Shown one piece after another: positions 42,754 to 51,827 of a stretch of DNA of 64,000 nucleotides. Both the position numbers and the translations under genes were made by a program. The notes beneath the pieces are model-generated. The model did no database searches, was not told the origin of the DNA, and saw only the letters and a list, made by a program, of their open reading frames with translations. Each line of letters starts with the position of its first letter. Position 1 is the first letter of the stretch. The DNA is taken from the NCBI GenBank assembly GCA_902573985.1, contig CACGLS010000001.1, positions 124,001 to 188,000 on the forward strand. Direction: 5' to 3'. This DNA is from an uncultured Pelagibacteraceae bacterium. GTDB lineage: Bacteria; Pseudomonadota; Alphaproteobacteria; Pelagibacterales; Pelagibacteraceae.

Positions 42754-43845
42754 ATGGAAAAACAAAATTTTTATGATCTTAATTTTGATCAACTAAAATC
42801 TTTTTTAATTGAAAAAGGAGAAGTTGAGCCAAAAAAAGCAAAGATGAGGTCTCAACAACTTTTTAATGCAGTTTATAAAAAAAATATTAAAAGTTTTGAT
42901 GAGCTTACAACGTTTGGAGCTGAACTAAGAGGCAAGATCAAAGATTTGATTAGTTTAGAAAAACCAAAAATTATAGATGTTCAAAAATCTAAAGACGGGA
43001 CTATAAAATTTCTTTTAGAGCTTAAAGATAAACGCAATGTTGAGACAGTCCTTATTCCGGATAAATCTCAAAGTAGATATACAATTTGTTTGTCTGTATC
43101 AGTGGGCTGTTATCTCTCTTGCGAATTTTGTGCAACAGCTCAAATTTCAAAAAAATTAGTAAGGAATTTATCACCAGGAGAAATAATTTCGCAAATAATT
43201 TTGAGTAAAGACTATATTAATGATTGGTCAACACAGAAAAAAATAACCAATCAAGTATTGATGGGTGAAGGCTCGCCTTTTTTGAATTTAGATAATGTTA
43301 AAGTTGCAATTGACAACTCAAAAAATAAAGATGGCTTAGAATACGGAAGAACCAGGATCACTGTCAGTACTGTAGGAGTTGGAATTAAAAAAGATAATTT
43401 AGATGCAATAGAGTGGGCTGCAAATGAGTTAGATGTTTATCTTGCATGGAGTTTACATAGCTCAATTCCAAAACACAGATCAGAATTAATGCCAATAAAT
43501 GAAAAATATTCAATTAATTTATTATTACCCCAACTACAAAAATATTATGAAAAAACAAAATTACCTATTTTTATTGAGTGGATATGTTTAGATGAGAATT
43601 TAACAGATGAACATGCTAAAGAATTAATAAAGATTATGAAAAAAGTTCCTTCAAAATTAAATTTGATAGAATTTAACCCCCTATCCAACAAAGATTTCAA
43701 ACCAGCAACTCAAGAAAATATAAACAAGTTTTCTAAAACTATTCAAAAAGCAGGTTTTCTTTCTCTATTTAGAAGAAGTAGGGGTAGAGACATAAATGCA
43801 TCTTGTGGATCATTAGCTAATAGTAAATCTGTACTTAATGAATAA
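42754..43845 (+). CDS. rlmN: 23S rRNA/tRNA (adenine-C2) methyltransferase RlmN (radical SAM)
   Basis: Radical-SAM methyl synthase, 363 aa. [4Fe-4S] cysteines CYLSCEFCATAQ; methyl-carrier Cys retained in RDINASCGSLA; ITVSTVGVG and WSLHSSIPKHRSELMPIN match. Odd: the SAM-binding GMGEP of RlmN reads GEGSP (in VLMGEGSPFLN), placing Glu one position earlier and Ser where Glu is usual. Overlaps the next gene by 8 nt. Confidence 0.85.
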   Translation: MEKQNFYDLNFDQLKSFLIEKGEVEPKKAKMRSQQLFNAVYKKNIKSFDELTTFGAELRGKIKDLISLEKPKIIDVQKSKDGTIKFLLELKDKRNVETVLIPDKSQSRYTICLSVSVGCYLSCEFCATAQISKKLVRNLSPGEIISQIILSKDYINDWSTQKKITNQVLMGEGSPFLNLDNVKVAIDNSKNKDGLEYGRTRITVSTVGVGIKKDNLDAIEWAANELDVYLAWSLHSSIPKHRSELMPINEKYSINLLLPQLQKYYEKTKLPIFIEWICLDENLTDEHAKELIKIMKKVPSKLNLIEFNPLSNKDFKPATQENINKFSKTIQKAGFLSLFRRSRGRDINASCGSLANSKSVLNE

Positions 43846-44788
43846 TTTACACATTTTTTTAGGAGCAACAGTTGCAGACGCAGCAACTAGACCTCTACAT
43901 TGGGTGTACGATCCAAAAAAGTTAAAAAAATATATTAAGGGAAAAAAAGAAATAGCTTTTTTGAAAAAAAACAGAAGTCCTTTTTACAATATTAAAACTG
44001 GAAATGTCTCAGGATATAATGACGTTGGACAGGTAATGTTTAAGACTTTGCTTTGTTCAAAGAAAAAATCGGATGTTCTTAAAAATTTCAAAAAAAACGT
44101 AATTAAAAACTTTGGACCAGGTTCAAATTATTGGAAAAATTTAAAATTAAGAAAAAAATATAAAAAAGTGAAATGGAAAAAGCCTATGAATGGACCATGG
44201 ATCCATCAGAATATCTTAGAGACTATTCAAAATATTAAATCTAAGAAAAATATTACTGGTGGTACAAAAGTAAATGAGTCCGATGGTTTTTGCGCTGCTT
44301 TACCTTATTTTCTTTACAATAATAAAGAAAAAGAACTTAAAAAAGTTATTAAATCTGTAGCTAATTCAAGAATAAATGAAAAATATGCTTTATCTAAATT
44401 AAAGATTATAGAATTAGCTAATAAAAAAGTTAGAAATCCCATTCAATCTTTTGTTCAAAAATACAAAAAAAACAAATATTTCAAAGATGTAATTAACAAT
44501 ATTAAAAAAGTTTTAAGACTTAAAAACCAAAATCATATAATGACTGTAAGAAAATTTGGGAAAGCTTGTAGTTATCCGGGCACATTTATGGGATCAATTC
44601 ACGCGATTATAACATCTAACAGCTATAAATCTGCTATTACAAAAACGATTAAAGCTGGTGGTTGCAATTGTTCAAGAGCAAACTTTGTTGGAGCATATTT
44701 CGCAGCACTAAAACCAGAAAGTATTCCAAGCCACTGGGTTAGAAGAACTTTACCAGCAAAAAATATTTCGAAATATATTAATTCTTAA
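43838..44788 (+). CDS. ADP-ribosylglycohydrolase/J1-crystallin-like protein
   Basis: 316 aa. N-terminal FLGATVADAATRPLHWVYDPK resembles the start of the J1-crystallin/selenoprotein-J branch of ADP-ribosylglycohydrolases, which have HW.YD near the N-terminus. A Mg-site-like VNESDGFCAALPYFL and C-terminal GGCNCSRANFVGAYFAA follow. Some metal ligands typical of DraG (for example DDT) are not obvious, so catalysis is uncertain. Coupled to rlmN. Confidence 0.72.
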   Translation: MNNLHIFLGATVADAATRPLHWVYDPKKLKKYIKGKKEIAFLKKNRSPFYNIKTGNVSGYNDVGQVMFKTLLCSKKKSDVLKNFKKNVIKNFGPGSNYWKNLKLRKKYKKVKWKKPMNGPWIHQNILETIQNIKSKKNITGGTKVNESDGFCAALPYFLYNNKEKELKKVIKSVANSRINEKYALSKLKIIELANKKVRNPIQSFVQKYKKNKYFKDVINNIKKVLRLKNQNHIMTVRKFGKACSYPGTFMGSIHAIITSNSYKSAITKTIKAGGCNCSRANFVGAYFAALKPESIPSHWVRRTLPAKNISKYINS

Positions 44789-44804
44789 TGTGGTATATTA
44801 ATTT

Positions 44805-45833
44805 ATGGATTCGTTAATCATAGTTTTAGTAACATTGTTAGTCATTATTAATCTCGGAGTTATTTTCTTTTTAGTTAGAAATAAGCTTGAAAAACAAATA
44901 AATCCAGAACAGGCCTTTAAAGATGAATTTAATTCATTTAAAGAAACCTTCGGTCAATCCTTTGGATCTATGAGCAAAGAAATAGCTAAAGATATGACAG
45001 GAGCTTTAACTAAAGTTGATGAAAAAGTCTCAGTTTTTAATCAGCAAGTAAGTGAGCTAAATAAAAGCCAAGATAATTTTAGTAGAATTTTAAGCGGAGT
45101 AAAAACATATGGAACACTTGCAGAATTTGGATTAGGCGCTCTTCTTAAAGATTTATTACCAGCGTCTCAATTTATTGCAAATGCAAAAATGAAAGATGAT
45201 ACGTCAGAGACAGTTGAATTTGCTATTAAGCTTCAAGATGTTTTATTACCTATCGACAGTCATTGGCCAGTTGAGAAATATAAAGCAATTGATGATGCGT
45301 ACAATGCTAATAATAAAGAGGCACAAGCTGAGGCAAGAAAAGATTTAGCTGCTGCATTTAGATTAAAGGCTAAAACAGTAAATTCAAAATATATAGCTCC
45401 ACCTAAAAGTACAGATTTTGCAATAGTTTACGTTCCAACTGAGGGATTATTTTCAGAACTTTCAAGTTATAGAGATCCAAAGACAAAAGAATTATTATTA
45501 CAAGAACTTAGAACAAAATATAAAGTAACTGTTTCTGGCCCTAATACTTTATCAGCTTTGTTGCAATCCTATCATTTAGGATTTCAAACACTAAAAGTTC
45601 AACAACATGCAACTCAAATCTATAGTGACTTAAGAAGCATTAGCTCTAGGTTTGAAAAACATTTTGATGGGATTAAAGACCTAAGAAAGAAATTAGAGCA
45701 AGCCATGGCTGCAACCGATGGTTTTGGTAGGGACGCTAGATCAATAATGAATACGCTTGGGAATATAAAAGATCCAGAGCAAGTAACAGATACCTTGAAA
45801 GAAAATCCAGAAAAGATAAAAGTTTTAAAGTAA
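44805..45833 (+). CDS. rmuC: DNA recombination protein RmuC
   Basis: 342 aa, RmuC family with an N-terminal membrane helix (about residues 3-24), short coiled coil and a nuclease-like core: GTLAEFGLGALLKDLLPASQ, LPIDSHWPVEKYKAI, AIVYVPTEGLFSEL, GPNTLSALLQSYHLGF, with the conserved tail. Thought to limit DNA rearrangement. Next to exonuclease I, consistent with DNA-repair context. Confidence 0.92.
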   Translation: MDSLIIVLVTLLVIINLGVIFFLVRNKLEKQINPEQAFKDEFNSFKETFGQSFGSMSKEIAKDMTGALTKVDEKVSVFNQQVSELNKSQDNFSRILSGVKTYGTLAEFGLGALLKDLLPASQFIANAKMKDDTSETVEFAIKLQDVLLPIDSHWPVEKYKAIDDAYNANNKEAQAEARKDLAAAFRLKAKTVNSKYIAPPKSTDFAIVYVPTEGLFSELSSYRDPKTKELLLQELRTKYKVTVSGPNTLSALLQSYHLGFQTLKVQQHATQIYSDLRSISSRFEKHFDGIKDLRKKLEQAMAATDGFGRDARSIMNTLGNIKDPEQVTDTLKENPEKIKVLK

Positions 45834-45842
45834 ACACAAATT

Positions 45843-47264
45843 ATGTCTAACTTTGTCTTTTACGATTTTGAGACCAGTTCATCTAATAAATATTGGGGCC
45901 AAATAATTCAAATCGGCGCTGTATTAACTAATGATAATTTAGATGAACTAGATCGCTTTGATGCTAGGTGTAGATTAAGTCCCGGAGTCATCCCGGAAGC
46001 CATGGCGCTAATTGTAAACAAGACCTCACCCTCAATGCTAAAAAAATCCAACCTTTCTCATTATCAAATGATTAGGCAGTTTGTTGAAACACTTAAAAGA
46101 TGGGGAAAGGCTACTTATATTGGTTTCAATAGTATTGAGTTTGATGAGGAATTCTTAAGGTGTACTTTATTTCAAACATTAGAATATCCTTACATTACTA
46201 GCACCAACGGAAACACTAGAGGAGACATCTTAAGTTTGGCACGAGCCGCTAACTTATATTACCCAAATACACTTAAAAATTCTGTAAACGAAAAAGGGAA
46301 CGATGTTTACAAATTAGATCAAATGGCACCTTTAAACGGAATTGAACATGGAGATGCACATAGTGCAATTGGCGATGTAATAGCAACTATTGGAATAGCA
46401 AAATTAATTTCTAAAAAAGCCCCAAATGTTTGGAAAGCGAGTATGTTGACAATGGATAAAAATCAGTCTTTAGAATTAATAAAAAAAGAATTACTTTTTT
46501 GTACGAATGAATATTTTTATGGAAGAAGTAGACCATATGTTCAAACGTTCATTTGTCAGCATCCTCAATATCAATGGCCATTATGTTTTGACTTAAGACA
46601 TGATCCTTCCCCATATTTGGATATGCCAATTAAAGAGTTAACTGCAGCAATGAAAAAGCAGCCTAAGTTTATTAGAACTGTCAGACACAATAAACATCCA
46701 GTTATTATGAATCCATCTTATGGAAATCAATTTGATGAGTACAAACTTATTGGTGCAAAAAAATTAGAGGAAAGAGCTAAAATGATAAAAAATAAAGAAA
46801 CTTTTGCGGAAAAGGTTTCCTCGATAAAACGATCTGAAATTGATGAAAAAGAGCAAACAAAGTCACAAGAAGATTTATATAATGAGGAAAGTATTTACGC
46901 TAAATTTACTTCAACAGAGGATAATAAAATAATGCCAGAGTTTCACAATGTCGATTGGGATAAAAAACTTCAGGTTATCTCTAAATTTAAAGATGAGAGG
47001 TTACATTACTTTGGAAAAAAACTTCTTTACATGGAGAAACCTGAGATTTTGAGTAAATCTGACTTTAATTTAATTCATAAGGACATTTCAAAAAAACTAT
47101 TGAGCACTAATAATGAAAACTGGAATACAATTCCAAGAACTTATTCAGAAATAGATACTTTAAGAGCAAAATTCGAAAAAGAAAACCAACCAGAAAAACT
47201 TAAAATATTAGATGATATTAACGCATACGTTGAAGATTTAGAAAAATATTATTCATCTGCGTAG
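45843..47264 (+). CDS. sbcB: Exodeoxyribonuclease I
   Basis: 3'-5' ssDNA exonuclease of the DEDDh family, 473 aa. DEDD residues: Asp/Glu in FVFYDFETSS, FNSIEFDEEFLR, HSAIGDVIATI (late motif with His and Asp). The SH3-like and C-terminal domains follow. Length is close to the E. coli protein (475). Follows rmuC by 9 nt. Confidence 0.93.
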   Translation: MSNFVFYDFETSSSNKYWGQIIQIGAVLTNDNLDELDRFDARCRLSPGVIPEAMALIVNKTSPSMLKKSNLSHYQMIRQFVETLKRWGKATYIGFNSIEFDEEFLRCTLFQTLEYPYITSTNGNTRGDILSLARAANLYYPNTLKNSVNEKGNDVYKLDQMAPLNGIEHGDAHSAIGDVIATIGIAKLISKKAPNVWKASMLTMDKNQSLELIKKELLFCTNEYFYGRSRPYVQTFICQHPQYQWPLCFDLRHDPSPYLDMPIKELTAAMKKQPKFIRTVRHNKHPVIMNPSYGNQFDEYKLIGAKKLEERAKMIKNKETFAEKVSSIKRSEIDEKEQTKSQEDLYNEESIYAKFTSTEDNKIMPEFHNVDWDKKLQVISKFKDERLHYFGKKLLYMEKPEILSKSDFNLIHKDISKKLLSTNNENWNTIPRTYSEIDTLRAKFEKENQPEKLKILDDINAYVEDLEKYYSSA

Positions 47265-47293
47265 TTGACAAAAAAATAAAAAATACTTAATTA
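47265..47293 (+). promoter_or_regulatory. Sigma-70-type promoter of trxA
   Basis: TTGACA (47265-47270) and TAATTA (47288-47293) with exactly 17 nt between. Expected start of transcription is around 47300, which is the trxA ATG, and no Shine-Dalgarno is present. Suggests a leaderless message. Confidence 0.6.
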
Positions 47294-47299
47294 CAAGAT

Positions 47300-47617
47300 A
47301 TGGCATTCAAAGATTCTACAGACGAAAAATTTAGCGAACAAATTGGCGGTAGCAAACTTTCACTGATCCAATTTTCAGCTGCTTGGTGCGGACCATGTCA
47401 GCAACTTAAACCGATTGTAGAAAAAATTTCAAATGATATGTCAGATAAAATAGATTGCTATTATCATGATATTGAAAGCCAGCCCAACGAACCAACTAAA
47501 TACTCTGTGAGAGGCGTCCCAACAATACTTTTATTTAAAGAGGGAAAGCTTTTAGGTACAAAAGTAGGAGCATCAAGTGAAAAAGATATGCTTGAATTTA
47601 TTAAACCATATATCTAA
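47300..47617 (+). CDS. trxA: Thioredoxin
   Basis: 105-aa reductant. Active-site WCGPC in SAAWCGPCQQLKPI, and cis-Pro in GVPTILLFKEG. Standard length. A consensus promoter sits immediately before it. Overlaps the convergent folC stop by 4 nt. Confidence 0.95.
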   Translation: MAFKDSTDEKFSEQIGGSKLSLIQFSAAWCGPCQQLKPIVEKISNDMSDKIDCYYHDIESQPNEPTKYSVRGVPTILLFKEGKLLGTKVGASSEKDMLEFIKPYI

Positions 47618-48870
47618 TTTTTATTTAAAATATTTCCACAATTATAAAGGCTCCCAAAACAAACAATAAGTTTCTCCTCTTTACTACTTATTTTCTTTAA
47701 TGCATCTAAGAAATTTTTACTTTTTTCTGAAATAAAATTATTCTTTATCGCTATTTTGTAAAGCTCATCAGCTGATACTGAATTAAGATCATTTTCAATT
47801 GGCATAGTAACAATTTTTTTAAAAATACCTTTTAAGTTTTTAATAAATGCATCTGGTTCTTTATTTTTAGACATAGCCCAAATACCATATATTGGTAACT
47901 TCACAGTTTTGAGATATGAATAAAGATTTAGACTATCAGCCGGACTATGAGCCCCGTCAATCATTATAGTTTCTTTTTTAAAAAGTTTATTTTTAATTTT
48001 ACCTTTATTAAGATAGTGAAATCTACCTTCAAATGAAAGAGAGGGTAAAATATTCTGTATAATTTTTTTTTTAATATTAAGATCTAAAGCTATTTTTATT
48101 GCATGACATATGTTTTCTCTCATGCCCTTAGAGTATACATTTTTAGTGTTAAGTTTTAAATAATTGTTTTTGTCTCGATAATAAAATGTGTTACCTTTTT
48201 TTACTAACCTCCATGTATTCGGGTATACGACGTTACTCTTATTATTTCTTAAATAATATTTAATTTTTTTAAGAACATGTGGTGTCTGTTTACCTATATA
48301 AATTTTTGTAAAATTACTAAGATAAGCAACATCCTCTTTTATTACTTCATCAAGAGTTTTCTTTTTTAAAAAATTTAAGTGCTGTTTATTAATATTCGTA
48401 CAAATTTGAATTATTGGAAAAGTAATGACATTATTTGAGTCGAGCCTCCATAAAGCTCCAGTCTCCTGTATATTGTAATCAGTATTTTTTCTAGATGCAT
48501 TTAAAATATAAACTAAAGTTAAACACTCATAAACCGTAAGAGGAATTTTTAACTTTTCTATTTGGTTAATTGTTTTTTTAATTTCTTTATGAGTAAGGAA
48601 ACGCTTACCCATATAAAATCTTTCCTTAATATCTCTTAGTGAGGGAGAAACATGAGTTGTTGTTGTTTGATTATTTGCCTCAATAAATGATTTTAAAGAA
48701 TATAAAGTTGTAAATTTTCCAGACTCTCCAATTACATTAATCACATTTTTTAATTTTCTTTCTGGATTACCTAATAATTCAAGAGCTAACTTTATTCTTT
48801 TGAGACCAAACTTAACAGATTTGTTAAATAATTTATGATTAGCTAACTGATTGTAGATCAACTTTGACAT
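47614..48870 (-). CDS. folC: FolC-like Mur-ligase family protein, divergent
   Basis: 418 aa, normal length for folylpolyglutamate/dihydrofolate synthase and in the usual place downstream of accD. The central P-loop, GTNGKGS in FolC, reads GESGKFT (about 48-54). SPHL is SPSL, GGRLDATNV is ALWRLDSNNV, the DH of the Mg site is QH and the EKAGI lysine region is KEDVAYL. EGRFHYL and IMIDGAHSP are kept. So ATP-binding may remain while folate-specific sites look altered. ATG overlaps accD by 32 nt. Could be a functional but fast-evolving FolC, or a ligase with another substrate. Confidence 0.75.
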   Translation of the reverse strand: MSKLIYNQLANHKLFNKSVKFGLKRIKLALELLGNPERKLKNVINVIGESGKFTTLYSLKSFIEANNQTTTTHVSPSLRDIKERFYMGKRFLTHKEIKKTINQIEKLKIPLTVYECLTLVYILNASRKNTDYNIQETGALWRLDSNNVITFPIIQICTNINKQHLNFLKKKTLDEVIKEDVAYLSNFTKIYIGKQTPHVLKKIKYYLRNNKSNVVYPNTWRLVKKGNTFYYRDKNNYLKLNTKNVYSKGMRENICHAIKIALDLNIKKKIIQNILPSLSFEGRFHYLNKGKIKNKLFKKETIMIDGAHSPADSLNLYSYLKTVKLPIYGIWAMSKNKEPDAFIKNLKGIFKKIVTMPIENDLNSVSADELYKIAIKNNFISEKSKNFLDALKKISSKEEKLIVCFGSLYNCGNILNKN

Positions 48871-49792
48871 TAGATGTTGACTCAGCTTTTGTCTCTATCT
48901 CAGATTTTTTTAGAAGGACTCTGATTAAGTTAGTTATTTTTTCTCTTATCTCCATTCTTGACTCAAAAGCACCATCAATCATCCCGTGATCAACAATGCT
49001 CGATGCTTGACCAAAGTCTTGTGGAAGTTCGTGGCCTTTATTTACAGATGCCGAAACTCTTTTCCCAGCGAATAAAAGATTTTCACTTTTTGGGTTTTCA
49101 GCAAATATAAAATCATTTCCATAAACATTACAAAAAGTTCCACCAGTAATTTTAGAACCACAAATTCCAATAGTCACTATCCCAGCTTTTTTTAACATTT
49201 TCATTGCCATCATTTGAACTGGCATATTTTTTAAAGAATTTAAATTTCCGGTAACGGCCATCCCTCCGCTTTGATAAAAAGAAACCACTGCATCTACTTT
49301 TTCGTCTAAGGCCCTTTGAATCCCTGCTATTAAGTGTTCACCTTCTCTTTGAGTTAATGCCGCTCCACCGTGTTGAAAATTATAACCAAAAGCAATTATA
49401 TTTAAACCGTTTACCGTTCCTTTAGCTGCAAGAATAGCACTTTGTTGTCCTGTTTTCTTTTTGTAAGCATTGTATTTATCGATAAACTTTTTGTCCCCAA
49501 TCTTAAAATTAAGTGGATCTGGGTCAGCCCAATCAGGACATTCAATGATTTCAAATTCTCCATCGTCAAAAAACATTTCTGAAAATCTTGTTTTTGGATC
49601 TAAATCGAAATGATGAGTGCATTTGCATACATTAAAATTTCTTTTTAAATCCTCTTTTAAAAGCATCTGATTGCAACCAGGGCAATTAATCCACAAACTA
49701 TTATCCTGATCTTTTCTTGATGGTCTTTCTCGTTTAAAAGTTTGTTTTACTTTTTCTACGAAACTTTTTTTTAAATTTTTGATCCAGTTCAT
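48839..49792 (-). CDS. accD: AccD-like acetyl-CoA carboxyltransferase beta subunit, divergent
   Basis: 317 aa, full length and gap-free at low identity with AccD. Zn-ribbon CPGC then CKC (Cys 37, 40, 56, 58), one residue shorter than the usual second CxxC. The carboxyltransferase core keeps KGTVNGL and EHGMID-like DHGMID, but SGGARMQEG reads SGGMAVTGN (residues 175-183) and MGGVSAS is TGGTFCN. These loops contact biotin/CoA, so activity on acetyl-CoA is questionable. Its ATG overlaps trpA's stop (ATGA). accA is not in this window. Confidence 0.78.
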   Translation of the reverse strand: MNWIKNLKKSFVEKVKQTFKRERPSRKDQDNSLWINCPGCNQMLLKEDLKRNFNVCKCTHHFDLDPKTRFSEMFFDDGEFEIIECPDWADPDPLNFKIGDKKFIDKYNAYKKKTGQQSAILAAKGTVNGLNIIAFGYNFQHGGAALTQREGEHLIAGIQRALDEKVDAVVSFYQSGGMAVTGNLNSLKNMPVQMMAMKMLKKAGIVTIGICGSKITGGTFCNVYGNDFIFAENPKSENLLFAGKRVSASVNKGHELPQDFGQASSIVDHGMIDGAFESRMEIREKITNLIRVLLKKSEIETKAESTSNVKVDLQSVS

Positions 49793-50589
49793 AAAATTTT
49801 ATTTCTAAGATAGTACACAACTTTATCTAACTTTGTGACAGGATTTTGTCCCATTCTCAAAGAATTACTGATAGTTTTACACAACATACTGCCTACAACC
49901 AAGCCGTCAGCTGTTTTTAGTGATTTTATAGTCTTATCGGTTATTCCAAAACCAATAACTAAGTTTTTTTTGGGATTGATTCTTTTAATTTTTTTGTAGT
50001 TATCTAAAATTCTTTTTGGCGACAACTTTAGTTTACCTCCAGTGGTTGAAAGCATTGATATGTAATAAACCATATCATGCGAGTCTTTTATAATTTTTTT
50101 TATTCTATCTTTTGTTGTTGTAGGAGCCAAGAGTTGGATAAAACTTATAGATTTTTTTTTACATTTTTTTGCAAACTTCTGATTTTCTGGCCAAGGCAAA
50201 TCAACACAAATAACTCCTGAGACACCTACTTTCTTACAATTTTTTAAAAAATTATTTTCTCCATACTGATAAATCATATTATAATAGCCCATTAATATTA
50301 CTGGTTTATTTTTGTATATTTTTTTAAATTTGTTTACTATTTGAAATGCATCTCGCATTTTAAAACCATTTTTAATTGCTCTATTCGAGCTTGTTTGAAT
50401 TTGTCCTCCGTCTCCTACAGGTGTAGAATGTGGAAAGCCTAATTCAATAATGTCAGCATATTTCGCTATTGAAGTTATGATTTGAAGACTTTTTTTTTTA
50501 TTAGGATCGGAGGCAACCGTATAGGTTAATAAAGCTGGTCTATTCTTTCTTTTACATTCCTCAAAAGTTAATTGAATTTCAGATTTCAT
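49789..50589 (-). CDS. trpA: Tryptophan synthase alpha chain (TrpA-like)
   Basis: 266 aa TIM barrel. Catalytic Glu49 (DIIELGFPHSTP) and Asp60 (VGDGGQIQ) fall at the same numbers as in TrpA. VILMGYYNMIYQYG, VIGFGI and LVVGSM phosphate loops are kept. Loop 2, normally PFSDP, is PHSTP, so the Asp that communicates with TrpB is lost; the GxTG loop reads LSTTG. The ATG at 50589 overlaps the trpB TGA. Probably still cleaves an indole-glycerol-phosphate-like substrate. Confidence 0.82.
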   Translation of the reverse strand: MKSEIQLTFEECKRKNRPALLTYTVASDPNKKKSLQIITSIAKYADIIELGFPHSTPVGDGGQIQTSSNRAIKNGFKMRDAFQIVNKFKKIYKNKPVILMGYYNMIYQYGENNFLKNCKKVGVSGVICVDLPWPENQKFAKKCKKKSISFIQLLAPTTTKDRIKKIIKDSHDMVYYISMLSTTGGKLKLSPKRILDNYKKIKRINPKKNLVIGFGITDKTIKSLKTADGLVVGSMLCKTISNSLRMGQNPVTKLDKVVYYLRNKIL

Positions 50590-51827
50590 TCTGTATAAAA
50601 ACCAAGTTTTTCTTTTATTATTTCTGAGTCTTTTAGCGAATGCCCACAACTGTCAATACATAAAACAGTATCTTTACTTAGTTTAGGTGCGAGAGAAATT
50701 GCTGTTGCAAACGCATGGCTTGGTTCAAGTGAGGGAGATATATTCTCTAATTTTGAAACTAGTTTATAAGCATTTAATGCTTCTTCATCAGTCGCTGAAG
50801 TATATTTAGCTCTCCCAGTATCTTTTAAGAAACAATGCAGTGGACTTACAGAAGGGTAATCAAGTCCGCTGCTAAGGCTTTCTGTTTCACCGATTTGACC
50901 ATCGCTGTCTTGAATACAATATGCTTTAGCTCCATGAAGAATACCAAGTTTAGAATTATTACTTAAAGGAGCAGCGTGTAGTTTGCTATTTTTTGAGCCC
51001 CCAGCTTCAACCCCAATCAGTTCCACTTGTTTTTTGTCATAATCTATAAACTCACTCCAGAATCCATAAGCACTAGACCCCCCTCCTACGCAATTAAGTA
51101 ATTTCAATTTTTTGGGAATCTTGCCAAATTCCTCTTTTAATTGCACTTTTAATTCTCTAGAAATTTGTGAGGTGCTATAACCAGAAATTTTTACAAATAT
51201 AGTCGGACCAACAGTTGAACCAATTACCATGTGAACGTTTTCACAATTTGCAACCCAGTATCTCATACACTCACTAACTGCATCAACTAGAGTCTGACTT
51301 CCTGAACTTACAGGAATGACTTCAGCACCATATTTTTTCATCACTATGACATTTTTTTGTTGGCGCTTTATGTCACGTATACCCATAAATATTTTACACT
51401 TTAAACCAAATTTTTTTGCTACCATGGCTAAATTCTTACCTTGCATTCCAGCGCCGGTATCTGTGCAGACATAACGTTTACCTGCTCTTTTTGCGATTAA
51501 ACAATGCACTATACAAGCATACACCTTGTGTGCGGTACCTGGATTTTCAGAAACTACTTTAGCCCAAAGTTGAGCTCCTCCTAAATGGTCAGTCAAATTA
51601 TCTAATTTTATCAAAGGTGTAGGAGCTCCTACGTAGTTTTCAAAATAATAGTCTCTTTCTTTAATAAAACTTTTATCTTTTCTAAGTTTTGAAAATAGCT
51701 TTTCTAAATCTTCAATTGGTTTTTTTAATGTTTCGGGGACGAAATTGCCCCCAAACTTACCACCCCACATACCGTTTTTATCGTGTTGATCAATTAAGGG
51801 AATGCCTTTTCTAATTTTTAAGCTCAT
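50586..51827 (-). CDS. trpB: Tryptophan-synthase-beta-like PLP enzyme, divergent active site
   Basis: 413 aa fold II PLP enzyme in the trpB position. PLP-Lys is Lys101 in GTAHK; phosphate loop GGGSS; Ser377 equivalent kept. But the KRED stretch before it is AKVVSEN, catalytic Glu109 of AETGAGQHG is Asp123 (TDTGAGMQG), the Asp305 position is Lys341 (GRAKYTS), and GRGDKD is CGHSLKD. SAGLDYP is SSGLDYP. Frame is intact and length normal. It may use a different acceptor or be tuned differently; whether it makes tryptophan is open. Confidence 0.8.
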   Translation of the reverse strand: MSLKIRKGIPLIDQHDKNGMWGGKFGGNFVPETLKKPIEDLEKLFSKLRKDKSFIKERDYYFENYVGAPTPLIKLDNLTDHLGGAQLWAKVVSENPGTAHKVYACIVHCLIAKRAGKRYVCTDTGAGMQGKNLAMVAKKFGLKCKIFMGIRDIKRQQKNVIVMKKYGAEVIPVSSGSQTLVDAVSECMRYWVANCENVHMVIGSTVGPTIFVKISGYSTSQISRELKVQLKEEFGKIPKKLKLLNCVGGGSSAYGFWSEFIDYDKKQVELIGVEAGGSKNSKLHAAPLSNNSKLGILHGAKAYCIQDSDGQIGETESLSSGLDYPSVSPLHCFLKDTGRAKYTSATDEEALNAYKLVSKLENISPSLEPSHAFATAISLAPKLSKDTVLCIDSCGHSLKDSEIIKEKLGFYTE

